From positions 29,044,539 to 29,108,538 of the forward strand of contig OX463779.1 in NCBI GenBank assembly GCA_949825025.1: a stretch of 64,000 bases of DNA. Reading direction: 5' to 3'. A model generated the notes under the pieces. The model did no database searches. It saw only the letters and a program-made list of their open reading frames with translations, and was not told the origin of the DNA. A program made the translations under genes and the position numbers. Origin of the DNA: Siphlonurus alternatus. Lineage: Eukaryota; Arthropoda; Insecta; Ephemeroptera; Siphlonuridae. Below are positions 18,484-32,200 of this stretch, piece by piece (within the stretch, counting starts at the first letter, position 1; every line of letters begins with the position of its first letter).

Positions 18484-19956
18484 TATATATAATAATGCCT
18501 TAATTAATTGTCAAGCACGAACAATGCGTCCTATAATCTATTTGTAATAGCATGCATGCAGTAATAGTGAAATTAGTGAACATATTTATGAAAAAAGGAA
18601 CCAAAGTTTCATGCATTGGATAGTCATGCATGCACGGTCGACTTCAAAATAAGAAATAAATCAACATTATAATGTTGATTTATTTCTTATTATAATACAA
18701 CGCGTGTACCGGTACTATTACGTTATTTGTACCAAATTGTTCCAACAACACACATACAGAAAAGGCCTTAAATTATCGCGATGTTTTTTTCAGGATAAAA
18801 TTGCAAGACAATCTTCTGTCAATTATTCCCCCCCCCTTTAGGGTTTATAACTTCATCTTTATCTCATTTGATGAAACAAAGTGGAAAGTTTTTACCTCTG
18901 GTACCTCAATCGAATCTGATACAAACGACATTATTTAAGTTGTATGCTCTAGCTCATAAAAAATATTATTTTTATTCCTTATTTGAACTTTCTCGAAAGT
19001 ATACATGTAAATTAATGCGACTAATGCGAGTTAATTAAGCCAGTAAATCGTTAATATATTAAAAGGTCTGGCTCCGTTAATCGAGGAAATGCCATTTGAC
19101 AAATTTATGAAGTGGACGTCATTAAAGTCTGATTTTTCTCTTTCTGTCCACACGGACGACGGGCAAACCAGAAACATTAACACACGTAGCATTTTACATA
19201 TTTTAACAGACCAGGACTATTAAGTTGGATGACATTATATAGTACAATTTATGGACAGTAATTTGAATATACTTTATGTAAATATATATAATTTTCAGAC
19301 GTGTATAGCAAATAAAAGCATTGCGCAGTACATTCTTCGCCATAGAATTTTTCCATTCTCCAATGTTTGTACAAAAACTACAAAATAATTTGATAATAAA
19401 ATATATATACTGAGGATTCTACTACAATGATAGAAATTTGGGAAATATATATGAGGGCGGGCGTCAAATCAAATTAAAAATTCATTATACATGAAATTAA
19501 TCATCAGTACTGTATATTAAATTTGGACAGTTTGTGAGAATTAAGATTACACAATAAATGAATAAAAATAAATAAATTTACGTATTGAGTATAAAAATAA
19601 ATACCATCTAATAGAAAATATATAATAAAACCGTATAGTACTTTATTATGAGACCATGGCACGTCATGCTACATATCAGAGCTCTTTTTCAACTAAAAGT
19701 GCAATGAAGATAGTATATGCAACTATAATAGCCAACTAAATACTGTATTATACATTTAAATGTATTTTATATACGTAGTCGTTGTAGTGTAATAATAATA
19801 GTAATAATAAATAATACAGATAATAGTTCACCCGATGTTGGATGTCGATTTTTGCGCATATGATTTACGAACAGACCTTTTTTTTTAAATATGTATTTTT
19901 TTTTTAGGTGGAAGTTAGAATTACCGATACATGTTTTTATATTATATTAACCGATG

Positions 19957-20034
<78 letters not shown>

Positions 20035-21352
20035 ACAAGGATACACCCCTAAGAGCTTATTATTAATTATTAATTATATTAAAATATAATATAACCTTCC
20101 AATATATTATATATATATATATTAAGTCTTTTATTAAACACAAAAGTGATTACATATATTATACATTATGTAATAAATCGTAATGTGTAAATCGGTGCAT
20201 TTTATGTATATATACGCATATCATGTCTCTCCGGACGATAAATTTACAGCAATTTTATTTTGTCTTTATCATAGAGATCCATACCAAAAAATACTATATG
20301 AATGGCATTTTATTATTACGTGTTGTAAGAACCTTCAATATGAAATAATAGTTTTTGAAGACAAGGTCGCGGACACAGGAAACGTTTTCGTCTAAATTTA
20401 TGACGTCCAGCGAGCGCTTGTAAAATTTTATTTTATCATTAGTATTAAAATATTATATGCTCTATGTATCGCAACTTTGCAAGTTTTTTTTTTATAATTT
20501 TTTACTGTCAACAGTGTCAACATACTCAAGCATACGCGTATTGTACCGTCGTACGGAAATAAATAGTATGATTATTTATATTAGAAAGTCAATTTACTAT
20601 ATTTCATGTTGAGCACCATGCATGCAGTACTTCACTGCATCGCGATTAAAGTAATGCATATATAATACTGTTGTAATACGTATATATTTTATGTATAATA
20701 AATTAAAAATATTTCATCATACTTTGAAATCTCACAACTGGCTAGATGGTGCATAATTTGCATATAATATAATTTTATATTATAAAGAAAAATATATGAA
20801 AAATAGCTTATAAATAAGCTCGATCGAGTCTTTAAATTGAATATAATTTATATTATATATATATTTATATATATATAATCTTCAGTTTAACAATTACATT
20901 AATTATGTAACACTAATTAAACTATCCTCGATCTATCCGGAGTAAAAGCTGCATTATTTAATTCAAACAAATTCAACACTTGAGGTACCTAGAGCTAGCT
21001 GCGTCCTTGCTTTAGATCTATCCAGATCTCTCTGGCCGCCCTTTTTTGGATAAAACCCCGCAACCGCAAAACACACATTAAAAGGTAAATAAGGTTTCAG
21101 AAGGTTCGGGAATACAGTGAAAATAATTTGTATAATACGGTAAGTATTCGATTGACGACGATCGAATTGTTTGACTTATAATAAATAAATATATATATAG
21201 TTATAATATAATACTATAACATATTATATGATGACTGATGACATTCATGACCACCATGAATTGCCATCAGTCACTAAAATATAATAACATAATAAAGTTC
21301 TATATTGCAGTCATATAATATAAAATATAATTTTACCCACTCTGTCTTTAAT
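18484..21352. other. AT-rich non-coding DNA
   Basis: No exon or RNA gene recognised. A short inverted repeat at about 18645-18695 pairs AAGAAATAAATCAACATTAT with its complement. The stretch includes a long (TA)n array listed separately. Confidence 0.4.
19958..20031. repeat. (TA)n microsatellite, about 74 bp
   Basis: Uninterrupted TA dinucleotides. Another, shorter TATATA tract lies at about 20108-20122. Confidence 0.95.
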
Positions 21353-22048
21353 AGACGACTTGCAAAACCCCATTTTTAGCAAAAAGTAAACAAACAAAAG
21401 TGACCCCAGTTCATAGTTGTTTTGATTATGTGTATAAATTTTGCTTACATACATTAGACCTTATGGGAAATTGACGATTTTCACACACAGATTTCAATAT
21501 GTTACGAACCAACGATCCTAAATATAAAAATATCACCAGAATCTGCAATTTTTGGCCATTTATAATGCTGAAATGCGTATCAGAAGAAGTTTTCTTTACT
21601 TTAATATGGTAAATTTCATATGATACCCAATCAGCCAGTTGCATGGGGGAAGATACGTAACTAGGCAAACCCCAGTTTGTTGATTAAGTTGATTTTAACT
21701 GTTGCAATAATCAACAATCTGGAGCTTGCTTGGTTACATATCTTCCCCCATGCAATTGGCTGATTTGGTATCATATGACATTTACCATATTGAAATAAAG
21801 AAAACTTCTTCTGATACGCATTTCAGCATTATAAATGCAGGGCCAAACACTGCAGATTCTGGTGATATTTTTATATTTAGAATCGTATGTTTGTAACATA
21901 TTGAAATCTGTGTGTGAAAATCGTAAATTTCCCGTAAGGTCCAATGTATATAAGTAAAATTTATACACATAATCAAAACAACAATGAACTGGGGTCACTT
22001 TTGTTTGTTTACTTTTTGCTGAAAATGGGGTTTTGCAAGTCGTCTAAG
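21353..22048. mobile_element. Fold-back element, family F (TA-flanked)
   Basis: Palindrome of about 696 bp. The left end is GACGACTTGCAAAACCCC and the right end GGGGTTTTGCAAGTCGTC is its exact complement. Left flank ends ATA and right flank begins TA, as for Tc1/mariner-type TA target duplication. Inner arms pair at CAGAAGAAGTTTTCTTTA, ATTTCAATATGTTAC and GCATGGGGGAAGATA. The centre (about 21665-21725) contains TTGTTGATTAAGTTG/CAATAATCAACAA. Minus-strand frames in both arms are mirror images, not genes. Confidence 0.8.
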
Positions 22049-22920
22049 CACGATTATAATCATAAATTAAGATATTGCACACTTGCATATTTATTTTCTA
22101 CTTTATTTCTACGTATGAATACCCAAGTTACCCCCAACATCTTCTACAGATCTTGGAATACCTGTAGACACTATGGTGCTTAGCTTTCCAGACTGTCGCC
22201 ATCTCATTCTGGCTGGGATAAAAAGCAAAAGACGATCGCCGCGCATATATAGTCGAATCTACGCCGTCTACGCATGCATTGCACGTAAACAAAGATCTGC
22301 AATTCTGTATAATAGCATTGAAGCTTGATGTATAATTATAGAAAACCAGCAATTAATTTTCTAAATATTGATTCTCGAAAATGTATAATTATGATATAAT
22401 GTTTGATTAAACCAAAACGACCTTTGGTATGCATATGCTGAAATTAAAGGACGCGCTATCTGCTAAAACATAGAGAAAGCCCGCGCGCGGAATCGTATTA
22501 TTCGTGATTCGTGATGCAAGAAAAATAAATGAAAAGAAAAAGTGAGGGGGAGGGGAAACAAAAAGACGCCTCGCCTCATGTTGATTACACGTAATTTGAA
22601 ACCTTGAATACATGAAGTGAAATATACTGACAGGATGGGGCAAGAGCTAATCCCAACAAGTGTAATGTCTTTCTTAAAATTGCATTAGATACTTCAACAT
22701 TGGGACGTACAGTACGTTACAAAAATTACGCTTTAGTGTGAAATTTCTTTCAGTTATTTTCACAAAGCGCGGTTTAGTTGTTTAGTATGCATATGTACGC
22801 ATGTGCACAACATACATTTTCAGGTCAATAATAACTTTAGTGTATGAATGAGAGCTCATTCACTGTATAGACTGATCAATCATAAAATATATTTAATACA
22901 GGGTCCATCATCACACTTAC
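22049..22920. other. Non-coding DNA between repeat and candidate 5' exon
   Basis: No exon recognised; several short open frames lack domains. It holds nothing further that I can name. Confidence 0.4.
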
Positions 22921-23105
22921 CAGAACTATTAAATTATCGCCCTCCACATTCCACTTTCGTCAGCAACCTCCTCACTCGATGGAAGAAACTCGACAACAAC
23001 GCAGAGCGCAGAGCAAAAAAAAGCTGAAAAAGCAAACTTTTTAAGACAGAGCCATCTGCGTTAGATTTTTCGAACTACTACCTACTAGCAAGAAATATGA
23101 CGTCA
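22921..23105 (-). promoter_or_regulatory. Candidate promoter and 5' UTR exon of the CTDSPL2-like gene
   Basis: On the minus strand a GC-richer stretch (about 23040-22921) ends in TAGTTCTG followed by an excellent splice donor, GTAAGTGTGATG, at 22920. It has no ATG, as expected for a 5' UTR exon. Upstream lies a CRE-type site, TGACGTCA, at 23098-23105. It sits about 50 bp from the NOG1 poly(A) signal (TTTATT at 23153-23158). The next minus-strand acceptor with a matching gene is the first coding exon of the phosphatase near 8994, about 14 kb away. The link is inference. Confidence 0.35.
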
Positions 23106-23220
23106 TAGTACATCGCAAACAAAAGTAATTCAACATTTTTTTTATGTATGGTTTTATTTCAAGTTCCATTACATATAAAGCATTGTAAATAATAGCAAAT
23201 ACAAATGTTGCAATAATTCT

Positions 23221-26200
23221 TCATCTCCAGTCTGTCTTTCCATTTCCTCGCTTGCCACTGTAGAGATGTTTTGGCATCTTGTTTCCAATGAAACGATCCG
23301 CTTCTCCCTTGAGTCCCTTTTTGGCTGTGCGCTTTGTAATAGCCCTGTGTGCAACATCCTTCAACTTCAACCTCATCTGGAAATTAAAGATAGATGTTTA
23401 ACAAAATGAAATAAATGCATTACATTCAGAATTAAAATATGGTGGTAAATGGTTATAAATAATTACCGCATTGTTCTTGACTCCCATTTCGTCTCTTGGG
23501 CGAGACATGCTCCTTGAGCGTGACTGAGAATCCATGCGACTCCTTTTGCTCACAACTGGACTTTTTGTCACAAAACGATTACGCTTACGGGTTCTTGTAA
23601 AGTGAGCCTGAAACACGGATAAATAAATAAAATAAAACATGCGATATATATATACAGTAATTACTATAATTATAAAGAGATGAAAACATATCAGTACGGG
23701 TGTATAAAATATATATTGAGTTAATGAAGCTTTAAGAGCCTCAGGGGGGAAATTAACTTCATAATAACATTGTTGACACTGTTTTCATAAATTACAGTAT
23801 TTAATTAAGTTACTGATTTTTAGTCATCACGGGCTATCATTGGCTTGATCTCTCATTAGTATTGGAGGACAAACAATGGAAAAAGTTTGCTACGTCAAAT
23901 CAATGATAGCACGGGACGACTAGAAAATATCTTCTATATTCTTTATTTGGTGGACTTCTGATTTCATACTGGAATACAGTATAACATTTTCACAGTGGAC
24001 ACACTGACAAATTGACTGACTTGAAGCCTCTATTAAAGTAGAGTAGAGTTAACACCAGAAAAAAATGAGTACTTGATAAGAGTATTTTCTAAAAATAGTT
24101 CAAATGGTCCTTTATATCAAACAACTCAAAAAAAAATCTGTCTCCTAGTAGGTTCTCCAGAAACAAATTCCAAAGTTAAGAGTGAATGTGTCACTTTAAC
24201 AAGGCCTTATCTGACAAAAACCCATGAGCATTAACCAAAAACCATTTAAAAAAATGTGGTTCAACTCCAATTTTTGTTGACTTTTTTTAACTTTTTTTTT
24301 TTTTGGGTAGAAATCCTGGGGTTTGTCAAGTAAGACCTCTTGTTAAGTGATGAATTTGGATTTGGGGATTTGGTTGGATATGGAGGATCACTTGAACTAA
24401 TACATATCGGTACATAACATAACACTATATCCCGTACAGTGTACGCCAGCATCACTTGAACTATTTTTAAAATACCAAGTTTTTTATTTGATGTTAACTC
24501 TACTTTAAATAATTGTTAATTTTTTTTTAAACAATATGGTATTTGGACACTAGCAAGTCCAGTAGATAAGACCATCCCCAAGGCACTAGTAGCATGGTCT
24601 TACGTTGTCAGTGTCGGTCATGTCGACGCCAAGTTTGGTTTGCTCGTCCCTGAGGCGTGACACACTGCGGTCACGGTTACGGGAGGGAGCTGTGCGAGGC
24701 ATCTTGGGCTTGGTGCTGCTCTTACGGACTCGAGACTCGTCCCGCATGATGGCCTTTTTGTTTCGAATCTGCTTGGCGAGGGAGCATATCTCCTTCATGG
24801 TGTCGTCCAGCTCCTCCTTAGGCACCACATACATGCCTGTCGCTTCTCGCAATTCCTCCTCTCGCTCCAGAGCCTCCAGTTTCTGAAATTCAAATGTCCA
24901 ATTAGTCCATTAAAAGACATTAAGCAATAATACACAGTAAACGGAAAAAATTATCTTTGTTATTACACAACAGAGAATGACCTGATTAAAAGACATCAAG
25001 CAATAATACACAGTATATGGCCCAAAGTACACCAAAAAAACAGTGAAAAACAAAGTGGTCTTCAAAAATCCATGAAACTTATATATGATGGACATGTCAC
25101 CTCATCAAAGAATACCCTAATTTTTGTTTTTGAAATTTTGATTTTTTTCCCGGAAATTTGGGTATGTGAAGTTCCGCTTGGTATCCTTGATTTTTATGCT
25201 TACGACGGGTATAACTTTTTTTCTATGGCAGCTATCTACAAATTTCTTATACTTTTTTGATGCCAAGAATATGCTCTTTTTGGGAAAAAATACTGCATTT
25301 TTGTGAATATCATTAATTTTTCCGGGTTTTTTTCAAAACAGGACATTTTCAAAAAAAAAAAAAAAAAAAAACACTTTTTTTTTCTTTAAATTCGAGTTTT
25401 CAATAAAGGACAATGTTTATTAAAATAAAATGCAAAGTTTACGAGGTGCAATTCATAACTTTTTTTTCTATGAATTTTTGAAGTGTACACTCTCGCTCCT
25501 CCCTCGAGCGTGCGGCTAATCGCGCGTTTGCCACCCGGCGCGGCCGATGCTGCTGCAGCAGTACATAGTAGTTCCTTTGTTCTTTCAGTGATTTTCATAG
25601 ATATAGAACCTTGGAGATGCATATACAGTTCATCCAATATAAAATTACGACCGGAAGTGGCAGCATTTTGGCCTTACTAAACACATTGCATTATAATATT
25701 GAACTTTCTAATATTATATTTTCTCCCTTTAAATTTTGAGACTAATCAAAATATAAAAAAATAAGATGACGAAAGGATTTGATCCTGACACTTCCGAGAG
25801 TAATCAACATTCGATAAACTGTACATTAGAATTAATAAACGGCCGAGAAGCTTTGCTTTTGCCATCAAATTTTACCGACTTTTTACAAGCAGTGTTGTGA
25901 AATAATTATTACTCTTCTAGCGAGAGAGAAATTTTACTGGTTTACAATTTATCGATGTAATGTGTTAATTAAGTAAAAAACAATTAATTTTTTATTCGAC
26001 ATTGATAATCATTATGTGGCACAAATAAATAGGGCAGGTATTATTTTTTTACAAGATTACAACCCCATGAGCTTGGAGCTCGAGCATGCAGGTTATGGGT
26101 ATAAAAATATAAAGGATAAAGGAGGGAATGGATGATGGCCAAGGCCTGTTACATGTCCTAGTATTCACTGAGAAGAGACTGAGGGAACCGTGGAAAACGA

Positions 26201-29200
26201 AAACCTCCAGTCAGAACAAAGACTTCTATTTTTCTTATCAATGGATCTACTGATGATGTCCAATGCCTATGGAACCACATATAATTACTCACTGCACTGG
26301 ATGGAAAGCTATATATTTGAATTTACCCCAGGGAGGGAATCACGTAATTTTTACTTCAAACGGTCACCTTCAAAGTACTACAACGCTTGATGTAGATTGA
26401 AGATACATGTAGGAGTGCAGAATTATAATCCATTATCTCTATTATTTGTGCTGCATAATGATTATCAATGTCGAATAAAAAATTAAAAGTTTGTTACTTA
26501 ATTAATACATTACATCGATGAATTGTAAACCAGTAAAATTTCTCTCTCGCTAGAAGAGTAATAATTATTTCACAACACTGCTTGTAAAAAGTCGGTAAAA
26601 TTTGATGGCAAAAGCAAAGCTTCTCGGCCGTTTATTAATTCTACTGTACAGTTTATCGAATGTTGATTACTCTCGGAAGTGTCAGGATCAAATCCTTTCG
26701 TCATCTTATTTTTTTATATTTTGATTAGTCTCAAAATTTAAAGGGAGAAAATATAATATTAGAAAGTTCAATATTATAATGCAATGTGTTTAGTAAGGCC
26801 AAAATGCTGCCACTTCCGGTCGTAATTTTATATTGGATGAACTGTATATGCATCTCCAAGGTTCTATATCTATGAAAATCACTGAAAGAACAAAGGAACT
26901 ACTATGTACTGCTGCAGCAGCATCGGCCGCGCCGGGTGGCAAACGCGCGATTAGCCGCACGCTCGAGGGAGGAGCGAGAGTGTCAACTTCAAAAATTCAT
27001 AGAAAAAAAAGTTGTGAATTGCACCTCGTAAACTTTGCATTTTATTTTAATAAACATTGTCCTTTATTGAAGACTCGAATTTAAAGAAAAAAAAAAGTGT
27101 TTTTTTTTTTTTTTTGAAAATGTCCTGTTTTGAAAAAAACCCGGAAAAATTAATGATATTCACAAAAATGCAGTATTTTTTCCCAAAAAGAGCATATTCT
27201 TGGCATCAAAAAAGTATAAGAAATTTGTAGATAGCTGCCATAGAAAAAAAGTTATACCCGTCGTAAGCATAAAAATCAAGGATACCAAGCGGAACTTCAC
27301 ATACCCAAATTTCCGGGAAAAAAATCAAAATTTCAAAAACAAAAATTAGGGTATTTTTTGATGAGGTGATATGTCCATCATATATAAGTTTCATGGATTT
27401 TTGAAGACCACTTTGTTTTTCACTGTTTTTTTGGTGTACTTTGGGCCATATGGAAAAAATTATCTTTGTTATTACACAACAGAGAATGACCTGATGCTGC
27501 AAAACTGACTAACGGAAATTGAAGTGATAACCAAAATAACTACGAGGCTACGAACAGTGTTGTAAGAGAAGCCATTAGTCATTTTGGCACCGAGCGGCAA
27601 TTTTTGTTAATCTATTTTGCAGCTTCAAGTCATTCACTGTTGGTTAGAATTGCCGCAGCACCATTAATATAAAATTTAAACAACTAATTCAGTTATATAT
27701 TTTCTTCACTCTGGAGTTATTCCTACAGTAAAAGTTATTTTTTTTTTAAGGAAGAGAGAAAAAGTGGCAAAGTTTCATAGGAGCATTCAAATGAAATTAT
27801 TAGTTTACTACATTGATGCTTCCTGATTAATATATGCTCACCTGGAAGATGTCAGGGTCGATGTAATCTGCAACGTTGTGTCCCTCCCAAAACTCAGGGA
27901 TGGTGTCGTACTTCTCTTCTTCTGGCAGGTCGTACCTCTTGCACAGGTCCAGAGTATAGTCGTCTCCCATCTCAATCTCGATCTCACGCTCCAGTTTGCG
28001 TCGCCCAGTTTTCTTCTCGTCCACCTCCATCTCTTCCTCCTCAACGTCTTCATATTCCTCGTCTTCTTCAGTAGCCTCCTCTGCCATCTTGCGGGCAGCA
28101 GCAGCAATACGCTGGCGACGAAATTCCAGAGCTCCCTCTGTGATAGCAGACACTAGTTAGTGATGTAGGTACAAGAACAAGCATCAGAATGCCACGTGCA
28201 TGACTTTTAAATTTAATAAAACAGGGGCAGTGGAAATACCAAGCTAAGACAGTACTTATTTATAGCATTATGAAAGTAAAGGGCCAATGTAAAACAACCA
28301 AGGAGAGATGACCCAATAAACTATACAATAGTACAAACATAACATTCAAAAATTAACTTAATATGTATAAATTTATATAAAAAAACAGCTTTGTGTTATG
28401 TACTTCATATTTTTTCAGGACATATAAGAGACAGCCTATCACAACTAAAAATACATGCAAATACACTGCATATTGAAATCACCTGGGATAAGAGGAGGAC
28501 GGATCTTATTGTCTCGAGGAGTGGGCATAGCGACATGTAGACGATTCAACACGGATTCCATCTTCTTGGACCTCATCTTGGCTTCCACTCGGTGTGCCAA
28601 CAGCTTCTCACATGCCTGTAATCATAGTTATGTTACAGCTCAAGTACTTATTGAGTTCAGTGGTACATCATAGAGAGTGGGACAGAGTGCAGGTGTAGTT
28701 TAATTTAACCCAGAAAGAAAAAATAAGTGTACTGTAGTCTATTAAGTTTACATGAACATTTTTCTGATACTTCGTAACTATTGGACACAGTAGAAAATTT
28801 AAATTTGAGGTATGTATCAATAATTATGATTTACTGTATTTTTAGTATTTTCAGGTAATCAAAATATTATTGGTCAGGCATGACTCTCTACTTCCATTTT
28901 TTTTTTTTTTTTTGTAATTTGCCCATACAAATTACTTTGTTTTTAATGTTTCTATGTTCCATTATTACATTCTACTTATAATGCCATGTGGGTTAAGCCG
29001 GTATTACACGACGATATAATTTTTCTAACTACAGTATTGCATACAATTTTTCCTTGCAAGAAAACTTGAACTCCATTTGTTTGTATGGAGATGAAATTTT
29101 CTTGCAAGGAAAAATTGTATGGTGTAATACAGGCTTTAATCAGATTTATTTTATACAACCCTCCCAAATATAGATTGGACATGGGACACTGTTACAAATT

Positions 29201-32200
29201 ATTCGGGGTAGGCTGGACATTACCTGCAGCTTGACGTCGATGATGCCCTTCTCGGTGAGTGTGCTCATCTCTAGCAGGGGAGCAAACTCTTCCTCAATCG
29301 GGGCCAGCAGGGCACGGCGCTCCTCATTCAACTCAGACAGAGGCATCACGTCAGCCTTGTTCAGCGCTACTAGCAGTGGCTGCACAACACAAACATCAGG
29401 TTACAACGTCATCATCTTTAAATATTAATTACTGTACAGTAAAATAAATTAGAATTATTTATTAATGACAGTCAGATTTGAACATAAAAGGTACAAAACA
29501 TTATCAATAAAGTTAAGTTACTTATATTTTGTATCACACACAGACAATGAGCTTACATCTGTCTGTTATTTCTTATTTACCACCACAATATTTTCCATCA
29601 GTACGTCAAACAAGTTATAATTTATTAACAAATTGTACTTATATTACGCGACCATACTTCAATACTGGTACACTTTCTGTACAAGCTACATTTCTTATCG
29701 CAGCTGTTGAAAATAGCCTTCATGACATATAATAGGCAGTTGGCAGTTTTAAAGCTGGCAATCTCATAAAACATTTATTTAAAAAGAGGATAGGAACACA
29801 TACAATAGAAAAGGATTTGTTGGGAAGGGAGAAATATTTTTCCATCGTATGTGTTCCTATCCTCTTTTTAAATAAATAACATCGCTTAGTTCAATTTTTT
29901 TTTCATAGTTAGTTAATCTCATAATACAGTAATATATATATTATGGTGTCGCCTTGATACATACCTTGTTGGCAAAAAGAGGCTTGATGCTCTCAAAGAG
30001 TTTCACCTGAAAACAAAAATATTTGTAAATAAGTAACTTCAAATCTTTACTTTCAGAAAAAAATGGCAAAGACAAAAAAAAAAAAAAAAAAAAAAAGTAA
30101 AAAAAAAAAGTAAAAAAAAAAAGTAAAAAAAAAATTGTTAATACTATAATTAAAATTTGTTTAATTTGGACAACTGAAGTTATCCCAATATTTACAGTAT
30201 CTAGTTATGGTGTTTCTTGCAATGCTTAAGCTTAAACTGAACTTTCAGTGTCTATTCTTCTAATGGTATGTTATTTTGATGTTGAATAGCTCAAATTGAG
30301 GGTAAATATTTAAAGAGGATAATTTATACATGCAATGTGTTTGTGACTGGATATCGTTAACAATTTGTCATTGCATTTCCAAAATATTATTAGTTCTTCA
30401 TTTTGTTAACTCTAAATATTTAACAATATACATCTTTTTATCTGATCACCATTATGTCCCAGTATATTAGGAAATATAAAGTGCAGGAATTTTATACTAT
30501 ATATTTTTTTTTCCAACAGAGCCTTCAATAATAAAAATGGGCATAATCACCTGCTCCTCGATGGTGCGCCCACATTGCTCTGAGAGGTCCATCACATAGA
30601 GTACGCAGGCCCGCAGATGGGCTAGAGCAGTCACCGCCTGCATCTCGATGATGTTTCGCTCCTCAAGCGGGTGATCAAGGATACCGGGGGTGTCAATAAC
30701 CTAATATGAAACAATAATTATTGAGTTTATGAATTCAACTATTATTGTAACTTGCTGTGTACTATATTACTTATTTTATATTATTCACTAATTTTTATAA
30801 GCTTCCAAATAATAATAAAAAGGACTTTATTTGTAAAAAAGGCGTAGTCAGGACTAAAAGTCCTATCAACTAAACCCAATGAACATAAATACATAAAGTA
30901 CAATAAACTGAGACAAAAATCCAATAATTAATATATATTATACAAAATAATTTTAATAGTAAATTTAAACAAGTTGCAAAAATTAATTAATAATATCCAA
31001 TAGCTTAATTAAATAATTACAAAATATTTTATCAAAAAATTACAGTCAGTTTACATACTGATTATAAAAATCTATAACATTTTCTGCAACAAACTAGCTT
31101 TAAAAACATTTAGAGACTCTTAACAACAAATATCAGCAGGAAGTTTATTCCACAATCGTGCACCTTTGACTCTGAATGAATCACTGCTAGCTTTAGGAAC
31201 TTGAAGATAAAATTCATGTGACCTTGTAGCTCTAGTATGAACATCTCTCATTAATGTAAACATATCACTAAGATATTCAGGCTGTTTACAACGCAAAATT
31301 TTAAACACATAACACAACAAGTGATAATCACGCCGAACACCTATTCTAGGCCATGACAATCGTTGATAATACTCCGAAACATGATCATACTTACGAATGT
31401 TGTATATATATCTAATACAATTATTCAATAATTTTTCAAGTTTGTATTCAACATCCTGATTTATTTCACAATACACTACATCACAATAATCAATAATTGG
31501 TAATATCAATGTATTAACCAGCCTCTGATACGAGTTTCCACAGGAGTATTAGCACGAAATTTATACAACTGATTAAGCGAGGCAAAAACTCTCTTACTGA
31601 CATATGAGACGTGGGGTTTCCACGAAAGTGTGCTATCAAAAATTAAGCCAAGATTTTTAACAGTATTAGAGAAAGGAATCTTACATTCATTTAAAATAGG
31701 CTTATCAAGATCCATAGTGGATAACACCTGAAGAGAATGCTCCGATCCTATTATTATTGCTTGAGTTTTTAGTGCATTTAACATTTAACTAATACATCCA
31801 ACAGAACTTGCAGAACTTTTAATAATTTTTTAAAATTGTTACGGGGCTAATAATAATCTGAAAAAATTCATAGTAACATAATTTGGTACCTTCTATTCAT
31901 TTTTGCAAAAAAAAAAAAAAAAAATGTCATGTAAGTTCTCCATGGTTTAATCTAAGTACTCACTACTGAAAAATTACGACTTTGTGAATTATGCTTCATA
32001 TGCTTCAATAGTGGACTATAGTACGGTAACAATACTAACAATGTGCTAATAGTTATTATTACTAATATTGAGAATATACCTAGGATTTTATTTATAGGAT
32101 GATATTGCCTCTAGTACAGTTGACTTTTTAAAAAACCTTTAAGAATTTACCCCAATAAAAAAAAAACAATGATAAAACACACAAATCAAAAATTTAAGAG

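Noticed and set aside
21426..21998. Minus-strand frames of 64-80 codons
   Set aside because: Both lie in the mirrored arms of fold-back F and encode no recognisable domain.
25386..27084. Two 83-codon frames starting MDELYMHL as genes
   Set aside because: They are mirror images in the two arms of the palindrome, so one sequence is being read twice. There is no splice context, domain or promoter.
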